The notes: generated from the letters alone by a model not told the origin. 5,601 bases of DNA from Campylobacterales bacterium (GCA_027038235.1 JALVXV010000312.1:1-5601); one strand, 5' to 3'. Numbered from the stretch's first letter, positions 1 through 5,421 are shown. Numbers and translations are program-made.

Positions 1-140
1 GGCAGGATTTTAAGCTCATCAAATTTTTTTTTATAAAATGGGGTTAAAGCATAGACTCTTTTTAGTGTTTCTTGAAGTCTTTTAAGTTGTAAAGTTTCTA
101 TATCCTCTCTTTTGGCACACTCTATTTTGTTCCACACCAT
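1..140 (-). CDS. paaK: Phenylacetate-CoA ligase, N-terminal part (cut by window edge)
   Basis: The 46 visible codons read MVWNKIECAKREDIETL, then a helix with QLKRLQETLKRVY and TPFYKKKFDELK. This matches the conserved start of the phenylacetate-CoA ligase family, where a tryptophan/asparagine-containing N-terminus is followed by a 'LQxxRLxxTLxxVYxxxPFYxxKFDE' helix. Enzymes of this family are cytoplasmic and adenylate an arylacetate with ATP, then transfer it to CoA. The AMP-binding motifs would lie beyond the left edge and cannot be checked. The ATG abuts the TAG stop of iorB with no gap or overlap, and an AGGAG ribosome binding site lies inside the end of iorB, so the two genes should be co-transcribed and perhaps translationally coupled. 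Pairing with an indolepyruvate oxidoreductase subunit supports an aryl-CoA role. A run of nine A on the coding strand encodes Lys37-39. Substrate (phenylacetate versus indoleacetate or hydroxyphenylacetate) cannot be told. Confidence 0.85.
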   Translation of the reverse strand, partial: MVWNKIECAKREDIETLQLKRLQETLKRVYALTPFYKKKFDELKIL

Positions 141-662
141 CTACTCTCCTTTTAATGCTAAATCTAATATCTTAAAATTTTGTTCACTAAGCTTTGGATT
201 TATCTCTTTTATGGCCTCTTTGACATCATTTATACTAAATGGAAAATCTGGCTCATTTTTAATAGCAACTCCAAGCATAAAGACATTAAGTCCTTGAATA
301 GGAATGGTTTTGTTGAGTGCTAGTTGGTTTGCATCTATCTTTGCTACCCTAAAAGGAATATCAGGATAACTCTCATCAGCATTTACTACCATGATACCAT
401 CTCTTTTAAGGTATGATATATTTCTAAGACTCTCATTTTTATCAAGTCCTATGATCATATCTGCTTGATTTTTGTCTATGACTGGATTGCTAAACTCTCC
501 TATCTTTATATCGCAGCTGACAGATCCTCCTCTTTGGCTCATGCCATGGTTTTCAGTACCAAGAAATGGTATATTTTTCTTTCCAGCACAGATGGCTAAA
601 ACTTTTACCAAAAAGACGACCCCTTGCCCTCCAAAACCTGCTATCACTATTTGATACTTCAT
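141..662 (-). CDS. iorB: Indolepyruvate:ferredoxin oxidoreductase, beta (small) subunit
   Basis: The 173-residue protein is one pyruvate/ketoisovalerate oxidoreductase gamma domain. It opens with a beta strand and the glycine-rich loop GFGGQGVV (residues 9-16), followed by ENHGMSQRGGSV (37-48), the two hallmark motifs of the family. Its length is slightly below the usual 180-200. IorB pairs with the TPP- and Fe-S-containing IorA; together they catalyse arylpyruvate + CoA + oxidised ferredoxin to arylacetyl-CoA + CO2 + reduced ferredoxin, reversibly, in the cytoplasm. The start is supported by an AAAGGAT ribosome binding site a few bases upstream that lies within a small hairpin. The partner iorA is complete in this window but lies about 3 kb away on the other strand, which is unusual because the pair is normally adjacent. 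The stop TAG directly abuts the ATG of paaK. The domain alone also occurs in other 2-oxoacid oxidoreductases; assignment to Ior rests on the motif set and the neighbouring iorA and paaK. Confidence 0.9.
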   Translation of the reverse strand: MKYQIVIAGFGGQGVVFLVKVLAICAGKKNIPFLGTENHGMSQRGGSVSCDIKIGEFSNPVIDKNQADMIIGLDKNESLRNISYLKRDGIMVVNADESYPDIPFRVAKIDANQLALNKTIPIQGLNVFMLGVAIKNEPDFPFSINDVKEAIKEINPKLSEQNFKILDLALKGE

Positions 663-665
663 TAA

Positions 666-680
666 AAATCCTTTGGATTT
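666..680 (-). promoter_or_regulatory. Hairpin overlapping the iorB ribosome binding site
   Basis: On the minus strand the sequence AAATCC-AAA-GGATTT forms a perfect 6-bp stem with a 3-nt loop just before the iorB ATG. The Shine-Dalgarno bases (AAAGGAT) fall in the loop and 3' arm, so folding would partly hide them. A stem this short can arise by chance in AT-rich DNA, so a regulatory role is only a suggestion. Confidence 0.3.
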
Positions 681-681
681 A

Positions 682-700
682 GCTACTCTTTATTAGTAGC
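682..700 (-). promoter_or_regulatory. Stem-loop in the iorB 5' leader
   Basis: GCTACT and AGTAGC form a perfect 6-bp stem around a 7-nt loop, between the candidate -10 box at 713-718 and the hairpin at the ribosome binding site. It would be part of a short (about 45 nt) iorB leader. No leader peptide or known riboswitch pattern is recognisable. Confidence 0.35.
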
Positions 701-712
701 CAGTGACCAAAA

Positions 713-718
713 ATTATA
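713..718 (-). promoter_or_regulatory. Candidate -10 box of an iorB-paaK promoter
   Basis: The minus strand carries an exact TATAAT inside GTTTATAATTTTTGG, about 50 bases upstream of the iorB ATG. No good -35 hexamer is present at 16-18 bases, but Campylobacterota housekeeping promoters usually lack a conserved -35 and have AT-rich upstream DNA, as here. It sits in the 174-base gap after the lipoprotein gene, the largest gap within the leftward gene series, so it would let iorB-paaK be expressed apart from the transporter genes. Confidence 0.5.
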
Positions 719-740
719 AACTCTTAGTATTTATATCTTG

Positions 741-812
741 ATTTGAGTTTATTGAAAATATTGTATCATATCCTAAATAAATAGAATATAAAGGGCATCT
801 CTAAACTCAAAT
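741..812. repeat. 11-bp perfect inverted repeat upstream of iorB
   Basis: ATTTGAGTTTA at 741-751 recurs as its exact reverse complement TAAACTCAAAT at 802-812, with 50 bases between. It lies upstream of the candidate iorB promoter and within the gap between the lipoprotein gene and iorB. It could be a pair of protein-binding half sites or a loose stem-loop; nothing shows which. Confidence 0.4.
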
Positions 813-830
813 TTTGCAAATCACCCCTTT
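790..830 (-). terminator. Weak terminator-like stem after the lipoprotein gene
   Basis: AAAGGG (790-795) and CCCTTT (825-830) can pair around a 29-base loop, just past the lipoprotein stop codon. In the leftward direction the stem is followed only by a T-rich stretch (ATATTCTATTTATTTA), which is poor; read rightwards it is followed by a better T tract (TTGTTTTT), but no rightward gene precedes it. A 14-bp palindrome (832-845) overlaps the stop codon. The long loop makes this a weak call. Confidence 0.22.
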
Positions 831-836
831 TTGTTT

Positions 837-1262
837 TTAAAAACATTTATCAAAGTCAATTTCGTTTACCAATGAATTCATAGAGAAAGGCTCACTATTA
901 TTTTTATCAAAAGCTTTTGAAGATAGAAAAAATATTTTTTGCTTTATAGAGTATAATATAAAGATATTTTTATCCTCATTTTCAAAAATCAAACTCTTTT
1001 TAGAAGAGACTCTTTTAAAGTGTTCATGATTGATGAAAAATATAGATAAAAACCTGTTGGTTTTACCATTTTTTATAGCTAAAAAAAGTTTTTTTGTACC
1101 CTTTTTTAAGCAGTTTATATCTACCTTTTTAGGTGTAAAATTTAGATACTTTATAACTATCTGTTTTCCATCAATTATCACCCTATCTTGCTGAGTAATT
1201 GTAGAGCTTTGACAAGCACTCAAAAATAGCATAGATAAAATATAAAAAAATCCTTTTTTCAC
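837..1262 (-). CDS. Small hypothetical lipoprotein
   Basis: This 141-residue protein is not recognised. Residues 1-17 form a lipoprotein signal: two lysines, a hydrophobic stretch (FFYILSMLFL) and the lipobox LSAC with Cys17 as the predicted lipidated residue. Gln at +2 predicts sorting to the outer membrane by the E. coli rule, which may not hold here. The mature part is small, basic and rich in Lys, Phe and Ile, with no repeats or further membrane segment; Cys51 and Cys140 are the only other cysteines and could form a disulfide. The start is GTG, chosen because the signal peptide begins there and an in-frame stop lies shortly upstream; the ribosome binding site is weak. The gene begins 35 bases after the livH stop, so it probably belongs to the transporter operon, occupying the place where a second permease gene (livM) would be expected. 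It may be translated poorly. Confidence 0.65.
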   Translation of the reverse strand: MKKGFFYILSMLFLSACQSSTITQQDRVIIDGKQIVIKYLNFTPKKVDINCLKKGTKKLFLAIKNGKTNRFLSIFFINHEHFKRVSSKKSLIFENEDKNIFILYSIKQKIFFLSSKAFDKNNSEPFSMNSLVNEIDFDKCF

Positions 1263-1297
1263 AAGATCATCCCATTTTTATAAACCATTTCATTTTA

Positions 1298-2167
1298 TCA
1301 AACTCTCTTAGCTTTTAGATTGCTAAAAATACCTCCTGGCATAAAAAATAAAATGCTAAGTAGTACTATAAAAGCAACCGCATCTTTATACTCGCTTGAG
1401 ATGTATCCTGCTACTAAAGACTCAAGTATTCCAAGCACCAATCCCCCTACAACTGCTCCAAATGGTTGAGATAGACCACCGATAACCGCAGCACTAAAGC
1501 CTTTAAGACCTAGCATGATACCTATCTCATAATTTGTCGAAGTAATAGGAGCTAAAAGAAGCCCCCCTATAGATGCAATGATAGCTGAAATGGCAAAGTT
1601 TAGCATAAGTATCTTTTTTATATCTATTCCCATTAGCTTAGCACTATTTATATTGTCTGAGGCTGCTACCATAGCTTTTCCTATTTTTGTCTTTTTGAAA
1701 AATAGATACAAAAATATGACGATAATAAGAGAAATAGCTATAACTAAAGATGCTTGATAGCTCAAAGTCGCTCCCAATATATCAAATGCTCCATCACTTA
1801 CAAAAGATGGTAGAGTATGAAGCTCCTTATCAAAGACAACTTCAGCTAAGCCTCTAAGAGCTATAGAGTATCCAAGGGTAAGAATGATCATAGATATAAC
1901 TGATCTCTCTTTGGATAGATCTATAAGTTTCCAAAGAATGATACCAAGTATCGCAGTAATAAAAATAGATAGTAAAAATGCAAACCAAAAGGGCATACCT
2001 ATCTTTAGTAAAAATACTGCCGACATACCTCCAGCCATGACAAACTCACCCTGAGAAAAGTTTATAATCCCACTTGAATTATATATAACGGTAAATCCCA
2101 TACCCACAAGAGCATATATAAAACCTACCGTTATACCAGCTAAAATCAATTGAAAAAGTTCATTCAC
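1298..2167 (-). CDS. livH: Branched-chain amino acid-type ABC transporter permease (LivH family)
   Basis: The 289-residue protein has about eight to nine hydrophobic segments (roughly residues 7-27, 42-54, 58-80, 90-108, 137-157, 186-206, 218-255 and 262-276) and is of normal length for LivH. Family signatures are INFSQGE (35-41), the cytoplasmic coupling loop KTKIGKAMVAASDN with the AKLMGI segment (159-181), and the C-terminal GLKGFSAAVIGG (220-231) and MPGGIFS (276-282). LivH-type proteins form half of the inner-membrane channel with LivM, powered by LivG/LivF and fed by a periplasmic binding protein. The binding-protein gene lies directly upstream, separated by 114 bases holding a large inverted repeat. 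No livM, livG or livF is seen. The link with paaK and ior genes suggests an aromatic substrate rather than Leu/Ile/Val, but the sequence does not show specificity. The ATG is preceded by AAGGATG, which lies in a hairpin. Confidence 0.9.
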   Translation of the reverse strand: MNELFQLILAGITVGFIYALVGMGFTVIYNSSGIINFSQGEFVMAGGMSAVFLLKIGMPFWFAFLLSIFITAILGIILWKLIDLSKERSVISMIILTLGYSIALRGLAEVVFDKELHTLPSFVSDGAFDILGATLSYQASLVIAISLIIVIFLYLFFKKTKIGKAMVAASDNINSAKLMGIDIKKILMLNFAISAIIASIGGLLLAPITSTNYEIGIMLGLKGFSAAVIGGLSQPFGAVVGGLVLGILESLVAGYISSEYKDAVAFIVLLSILFFMPGGIFSNLKAKRV

Positions 2168-2171
2168 ATCG

Positions 2172-2185
2172 CATCCTTACGGATG
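2172..2185 (-). promoter_or_regulatory. GNRA-type hairpin hiding the livH ribosome binding site
   Basis: On the minus strand CATCC-GTAA-GGATG forms a 5-bp stem closed by GUAA, a stable GNRA tetraloop. The AAGGA Shine-Dalgarno of livH is made from the loop end and 3' arm, so the fold competes with ribosome binding. It directly follows the large inverted repeat and shares its last two bases with it. A translational damping role is inference. Confidence 0.4.
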
Positions 2186-2291
2186 AGGAGTAAAGGGAGA
2201 TAGGGGCAAAGGTGTAAAAAAGCTTAAGTCTTTGGCTCAAATTAAGTTCATTCCTCTTTACCCCTTTACCCCTTTACACCTTTACTCCTCA
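2184..2291. repeat. Large imperfect inverted repeat between livK and livH
   Basis: Two 39-nt arms (2184-2222 and 2253-2291) are reverse complements at about 31 of 39 positions, counted by eye. The outermost 13 bases (TGAGGAGTAAAGG and its complement) pair perfectly, and several mismatches are single or G-U. The 30-nt loop contains a further CTTAA/TTAAG pairing (2223-2227 with 2242-2246). The right arm covers the last two Glu codons and the TAA of the binding-protein gene, so the stop lies inside the repeat. In the leftward transcript this would be a long stem-loop, as seen for REP-type elements between genes of other binding-protein operons (such as malE-malF), which keep the upstream message abundant. 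It could also be a small non-autonomous repeat element; other copies cannot be looked for here. Confidence 0.6.
2257..2288 (-). repeat. Four tandem octamers, consensus TTTACNCC
   Basis: Read on the plus strand the units are TTTACCCC, TTTACCCC, TTTACACC and TTTACTCC, head to tail. On the transcribed message strand this becomes spaced runs of G (GG, GGGG, GGGG, then GAGG with intervening TAAA), which could form a two-layer G-quadruplex. Degraded copies appear in inverted orientation in the other arm of the surrounding inverted repeat (about 2191-2218). The G/C-strand bias is striking against the AT-rich surroundings. Confidence 0.7.
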
Positions 2292-3427
2292 ATTATGCTC
2301 CACTCTGCATTTTTTACTTTTAGTAAAACTAGACCTGTTTTTGTATCAAGTCCTAAGTGATCTTTTGGACTCATATTTACTATACCATCAATTCCTACAA
2401 AATTTTTAAGGCTCTCAAGTCCATCTCTTATCTTTTTAGGATCAGTTGAATGTTCTCTTTTTATAGCATCAACTATGGCATATAGTGAGTCATAAGCATG
2501 ACCTCCAAAACTTGCTATATCTGTATGGTAAGCATTTTTATACTCTTTTGTATAAGCCATGCAGACACTTTTAAGAGGATTGCTATCGCTTAATTTTTCA
2601 GCGACTACGACAGGAGGAGCGACTACTATGACACCCTCCGCTGCATTTCCAGCGATCTCTATATACTTTTTAGATGCTACTCCATGAGACTCATATAGAG
2701 GATAGGGAATGTTTAACTGTTTATAATTTTTTGTTACGATTGCAGGTCCTTGTCCAAAGCCCGGATTGAGTACTGCTTGGATGCCTTTTGTGTTTTTTAT
2801 CTTGATAAGCTGACTTGTCATATCAGCATCTTTTTTGCCATAAGTCTCATCTGCTAAGATCTTGATACCATAACTAGGAGCTACATCTTTACACTGCTTT
2901 CTCATGGATTTGCCAAAGCCACCACTACCAGAGATCATGCCTATTTTGGTAATCCCCCTCTTTTTCATGTGTGCCATGATCTTTTCACAAGCCATTCTGT
3001 CGGTCGCAACTATCTTAAATACATACTCTTTGACTGGTTTTATGATAGGGATACCTCCACCCATAGAAATAAGTGGAATCTTCGCCTTTTGTACAAAAGG
3101 TATGATAGCCATAGTCTCACCTGTTGTAGATGGTCCTATGATGGCTACTACTTTATCTTGGTGGATTAATCTTTTTGTAAAAGATACAGCTTTTCTAGGG
3201 TTAGCTCCTGTATCATAGTAAACTAGCTCCAACTTCTGCCCATTTACTCCGCCATTATCATTTATCTTTTTTATATAAAGCTTTAAGGTTTTTAGCTCAG
3301 GATCTCCCAAAAATGAAGCTGGTCCTGTAGCAGCTACCAAAGCACCTATCTTGATATTTGCTGCACTAATTGATGTAGCCAATACCATTACTAAACCCAT
3401 CATGAAAATAGACAATTTTTTTAGCAT
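2282..3427 (-). CDS. Periplasmic substrate-binding protein of a branched-chain amino acid/amide-type ABC transporter
   Basis: The 381-residue protein has a Sec signal peptide (MLKKLSIF, hydrophobic core 8-20, SISA cleavage region around residues 22-23) and then one periplasmic-binding-protein fold of the LivK/LivJ family (Peripla_BP_6). Visible family features are IKIGALVAATGPASFLGD (25-42), the INDNGGVNGQ turn (55-64), YYDTGANPRKA (70-80), the ligand-contacting loop IIGPSTTGETMA (96-107) and KKDADMTSQLIKIK (198-211). Length is normal. Such proteins capture ligand in the periplasm and hand it to the LivH/LivM channel; the permease gene follows. The ATG has a strong AAGGAG site three to four bases upstream after a short spacer. 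Family members bind Leu/Ile/Val, amides, urea or aromatic acids; co-location with paaK and iorB favours an aromatic acid or amino acid, which is inference. It is first in the leftward operon and should be its most expressed product. Confidence 0.9.
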   Translation of the reverse strand: MLKKLSIFMMGLVMVLATSISAANIKIGALVAATGPASFLGDPELKTLKLYIKKINDNGGVNGQKLELVYYDTGANPRKAVSFTKRLIHQDKVVAIIGPSTTGETMAIIPFVQKAKIPLISMGGGIPIIKPVKEYVFKIVATDRMACEKIMAHMKKRGITKIGMISGSGGFGKSMRKQCKDVAPSYGIKILADETYGKKDADMTSQLIKIKNTKGIQAVLNPGFGQGPAIVTKNYKQLNIPYPLYESHGVASKKYIEIAGNAAEGVIVVAPPVVVAEKLSDSNPLKSVCMAYTKEYKNAYHTDIASFGGHAYDSLYAIVDAIKREHSTDPKKIRDGLESLKNFVGIDGIVNMSPKDHLGLDTKTGLVLLKVKNAEWSIIEE

Positions 3428-3455
3428 TATCTCTCCTTAAATATTTTTATGAGTT

Positions 3456-3461
3456 ATTATA
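3456..3461 (-). promoter_or_regulatory. Candidate -10 box of the leftward transporter operon promoter
   Basis: An exact TATAAT on the minus strand (in GATATAATAACTC) lies about 29 bases before the binding-protein ATG. There is no recognisable -35, as is usual in Campylobacterota. A perfect dyad lies a few bases upstream of it. Confidence 0.55.
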
Positions 3462-3464
3462 TCT

Positions 3465-3481
3465 ATACTTATCTTAAGTAT
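3465..3481. promoter_or_regulatory. Operator-like dyad at the leftward promoter
   Basis: ATACTTA-TCT-TAAGTAT is a perfect 7-bp inverted repeat with a 3-base centre, placed 4 bases upstream of the leftward -10 box, in the -14 to -30 zone. The position fits a transcription-factor site that would act on RNA polymerase. No regulator gene is present in the window, and AT-rich palindromes can occur by chance. Confidence 0.4.
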
Positions 3482-3542
3482 TTTATATATTTTAATAATT
3501 TATGCAAATTTGCTATTTTTTGAAACAATTTTACCACTTTAC

Positions 3543-3565
3543 AAAGTTTTAAAACTTTTAAAAGT
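3543..3565. promoter_or_regulatory. Overlapping palindromes at the iorA promoter
   Basis: AAAGTTTTAAAACTTT (3543-3558) is a perfect 16-bp palindrome and overlaps ACTTTTAAAAGT (3554-3565), a perfect 12-bp palindrome; both share the core TTTTAAAA, repeated 9 bases apart. They end at the first base of the iorA -10 box. This may be an operator or simply curved AT-rich promoter DNA. It differs in sequence from the dyad at the opposite promoter. Confidence 0.4.
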
Positions 3566-3570
3566 ATAAT
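3565..3570 (+). promoter_or_regulatory. Candidate -10 box of the iorA promoter
   Basis: An exact TATAAT (in AAAGTATAATACC) lies about 36 bases before the iorA ATG, giving a short leader that ends in an AGGAGA ribosome binding site. No -35 hexamer at standard spacing was found. It faces away from the leftward promoter about 100 bases to the left. Confidence 0.6.
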
Positions 3571-3606
3571 ACCTATCAAGCTTTCCTAAAAAATGAGGAG
3601 AAATAG

Positions 3607-5421
3607 ATGAAACAGACACTTATGGGCAATGAGGCTATCGCTTGGGGAATAGTCCATTCAAATATACAAATGGTATCAGGATATCCCGGCACCCCCTCAA
3701 GTGAGATATTGAAAACTGTCCAAAAAATAAAGCAAGATCTTAAACTTGATATGTATGTACAGTGGGCTACCAATGAAAAAGTAGGCTTTGAAGTTGCCTA
3801 TGGCGGAGCGATTAGTGGACAGAGATCTTGTGCTACTATGAAGCAAGTAGGGTTAAATGTAGCAAGTGATGCTTTGATGAGTGCTAGTTATATTGGCAAT
3901 AAAGGAGCAATGCTTTTGGTATGTGCTGATGATCCTGGCTTCAACTCCTCTCAAACAGAGCAAGATAGCAGAGTATTTGCAAAATTTGCAAGGATTCCAG
4001 TGCTTGATCCCTCTACTCCACAAGATGCTTATGACTTTGTAAAGCTTGGTGTTGAGATATCTGAACTTTTTGAGACAACTGTTATGCTTAGACCTGTTAT
4101 GAGAGTTTCACATGCTAGAGAGATCATCGAAATGGATGATGAAACAAACTTTAAAAAGACTGAAAATAGATTTAAAAGAGATATATCAAGATGGGCTGCA
4201 GTTCCAAGAGCCGGAAGACTTGCCCAGGGATATGATCAGCTTAAAAGAGTTGAACAAATTGCTAAATATAATTGGGAAAATTTTCTAAAGCCTCAATTTG
4301 ATAAGCTAAAGGGTGGAAAACTTTTGATACTTACAAGTGGCACAGGAGATGGCTTTGTAAAAGAGACGATGGATGACCTTGGCCTCAAAACAGATGTAGT
4401 AAAGGTGATCATGCCCTATCCTCTACCTGTTAAAGAGTTGAAAAAAGAGTTTAAAAAGTATGAAAAAGTGATAGTTTTTGAAGAGCCTTATCCCTGCATT
4501 GAGGAGCAAATTGCAGGTGAAAAAGTATATGGCAAAAATAGTGGCACAGTTCACAATATAGATGAAATGAGTAAAGAAAATGTCTTGAAAGCTTTGCAAA
4601 AAGTCGGCTTTTATGATGGGGAAAATATATATGAAGCACAAAAGATTGATCTTGGTTTTGAGGTTCCTGCTCGTCCACCAGCTCTTTGTCCGGGATGTCC
4701 TCATAGAGATATATACTACTCTATTATGAAAGTCTTTAAAAAGAACAAATCCATCTATCCATCTGATATAGGCTGTTATACATTGGCTCTTGCTCAAGGG
4801 GCTATAGATACTGTACTTTGCATGGGTGGAAGTGTATCAATGGCTAGTGGACTAAGCATTGCCAATCCCGATAAAACAGTAGTAGCTACCATAGGTGATG
4901 GTACATTTTTTCACTCTGGTATCCCACCACTTTTAAATGCTATCTATCAAGGACATAGATTTATCTTGGTTATACTTGATAACTCTACTATTGCCATGAC
5001 AGGTCGTCAGGTAACTCCTGAGAGATTCAATCAAACAATAAATATAAAAAAGATTGTTGATGGGATGGGGATAGAGTGTTTGGAGCATAAATACTCCTAT
5101 CAAATGCATGAAAATATAGAGTTTTTTAAAAAGGTAAAAGAGAAATTTCAAAGTGCAAAAGCTCCGTTGGTTGTGGTAGTAAAACAGTTTTGCATACTTG
5201 ATAATCCTAGAGCAAAGGAGTGGGTACCGGGTATCTTTGCTGAGGTTGATGAGGATAAATGTGTAGCTTGTGATCAATGCACTACAGTATATAAATGCCC
5301 ACCAATGCACTACAATGAAAAAGGTAAGATCGAGATAGACCCATTTCTTTGTGCAGGATGTGCAGGATGTCTTGAAGTAATTTGTCCAACTGATGCATTT
5401 CAAACAAGAAGTAAAGAGTAA
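3607..5421 (+). CDS. iorA: Indolepyruvate:ferredoxin oxidoreductase, alpha (large) subunit
   Basis: The 604-residue protein is full length for IorA and shows the expected order: an N-terminal pyrimidine-binding domain (about 1-180; SGYPGTPSSEIL, ATNEKVGFEVAYGGA with the glutamate-containing segment near residue 57), a middle domain (about 235-335), a TPP-binding domain (about 355-535) with CPGCPHR (361-367), GDGTFF (430-435) and the DN pair at 458-459, and a C-terminal two-cluster ferredoxin domain. The Fe-S cysteines are C552, C555, C558, C564 and C582, C585, C588, C593, each motif ending in CP. With IorB it oxidatively decarboxylates arylpyruvates to arylacyl-CoA with ferredoxin, or runs in reverse. 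The ATG follows an AGGAGA site at good spacing. It is transcribed alone, away from iorB. The second cluster has CX2CX2CX4C, one residue longer before the last cysteine than the common CX2CX2CX3C. Confidence 0.95.
   Translation: MKQTLMGNEAIAWGIVHSNIQMVSGYPGTPSSEILKTVQKIKQDLKLDMYVQWATNEKVGFEVAYGGAISGQRSCATMKQVGLNVASDALMSASYIGNKGAMLLVCADDPGFNSSQTEQDSRVFAKFARIPVLDPSTPQDAYDFVKLGVEISELFETTVMLRPVMRVSHAREIIEMDDETNFKKTENRFKRDISRWAAVPRAGRLAQGYDQLKRVEQIAKYNWENFLKPQFDKLKGGKLLILTSGTGDGFVKETMDDLGLKTDVVKVIMPYPLPVKELKKEFKKYEKVIVFEEPYPCIEEQIAGEKVYGKNSGTVHNIDEMSKENVLKALQKVGFYDGENIYEAQKIDLGFEVPARPPALCPGCPHRDIYYSIMKVFKKNKSIYPSDIGCYTLALAQGAIDTVLCMGGSVSMASGLSIANPDKTVVATIGDGTFFHSGIPPLLNAIYQGHRFILVILDNSTIAMTGRQVTPERFNQTINIKKIVDGMGIECLEHKYSYQMHENIEFFKKVKEKFQSAKAPLVVVVKQFCILDNPRAKEWVPGIFAEVDEDKCVACDQCTTVYKCPPMHYNEKGKIEIDPFLCAGCAGCLEVICPTDAFQTRSKE

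Noticed and set aside
472..654. Plus-strand open frame opposite the start of iorB
   Set aside because: It lies over the glycine-rich loop and GMSQRGGS motif of IorB, so the minus strand is the coding one.
663..836. Riboswitch, T-box or leader-peptide attenuator for iorB
   Set aside because: The leader after the candidate promoter is only about 45 bases, with two short stems and no T-box, aromatic-codon peptide or known aptamer pattern.
2223..2246. Terminator between the binding-protein and permease genes
   Set aside because: A CTTAA/TTAAG pairing is followed by T6 on the message strand, but the stem is only 5 A/T-rich pairs with a 14-base loop and is nested in the larger inverted repeat; it is better treated as part of that element.
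2168..2291. Insertion sequence or CRISPR
   Set aside because: The repeat structure has no transposase or clear target duplication, and the tandem octamers have no spacers, so neither fits.
2904..3218. Plus-strand open frames opposite the binding-protein gene
   Set aside because: The minus-strand protein shows a signal peptide and clear LivK-family motifs through this stretch; the opposite frames are shadows.
4423..4797. Two overlapping antisense open frames inside iorA
   Set aside because: They cover the well-supported middle and TPP domains of IorA and look like shadow frames with atypical composition.
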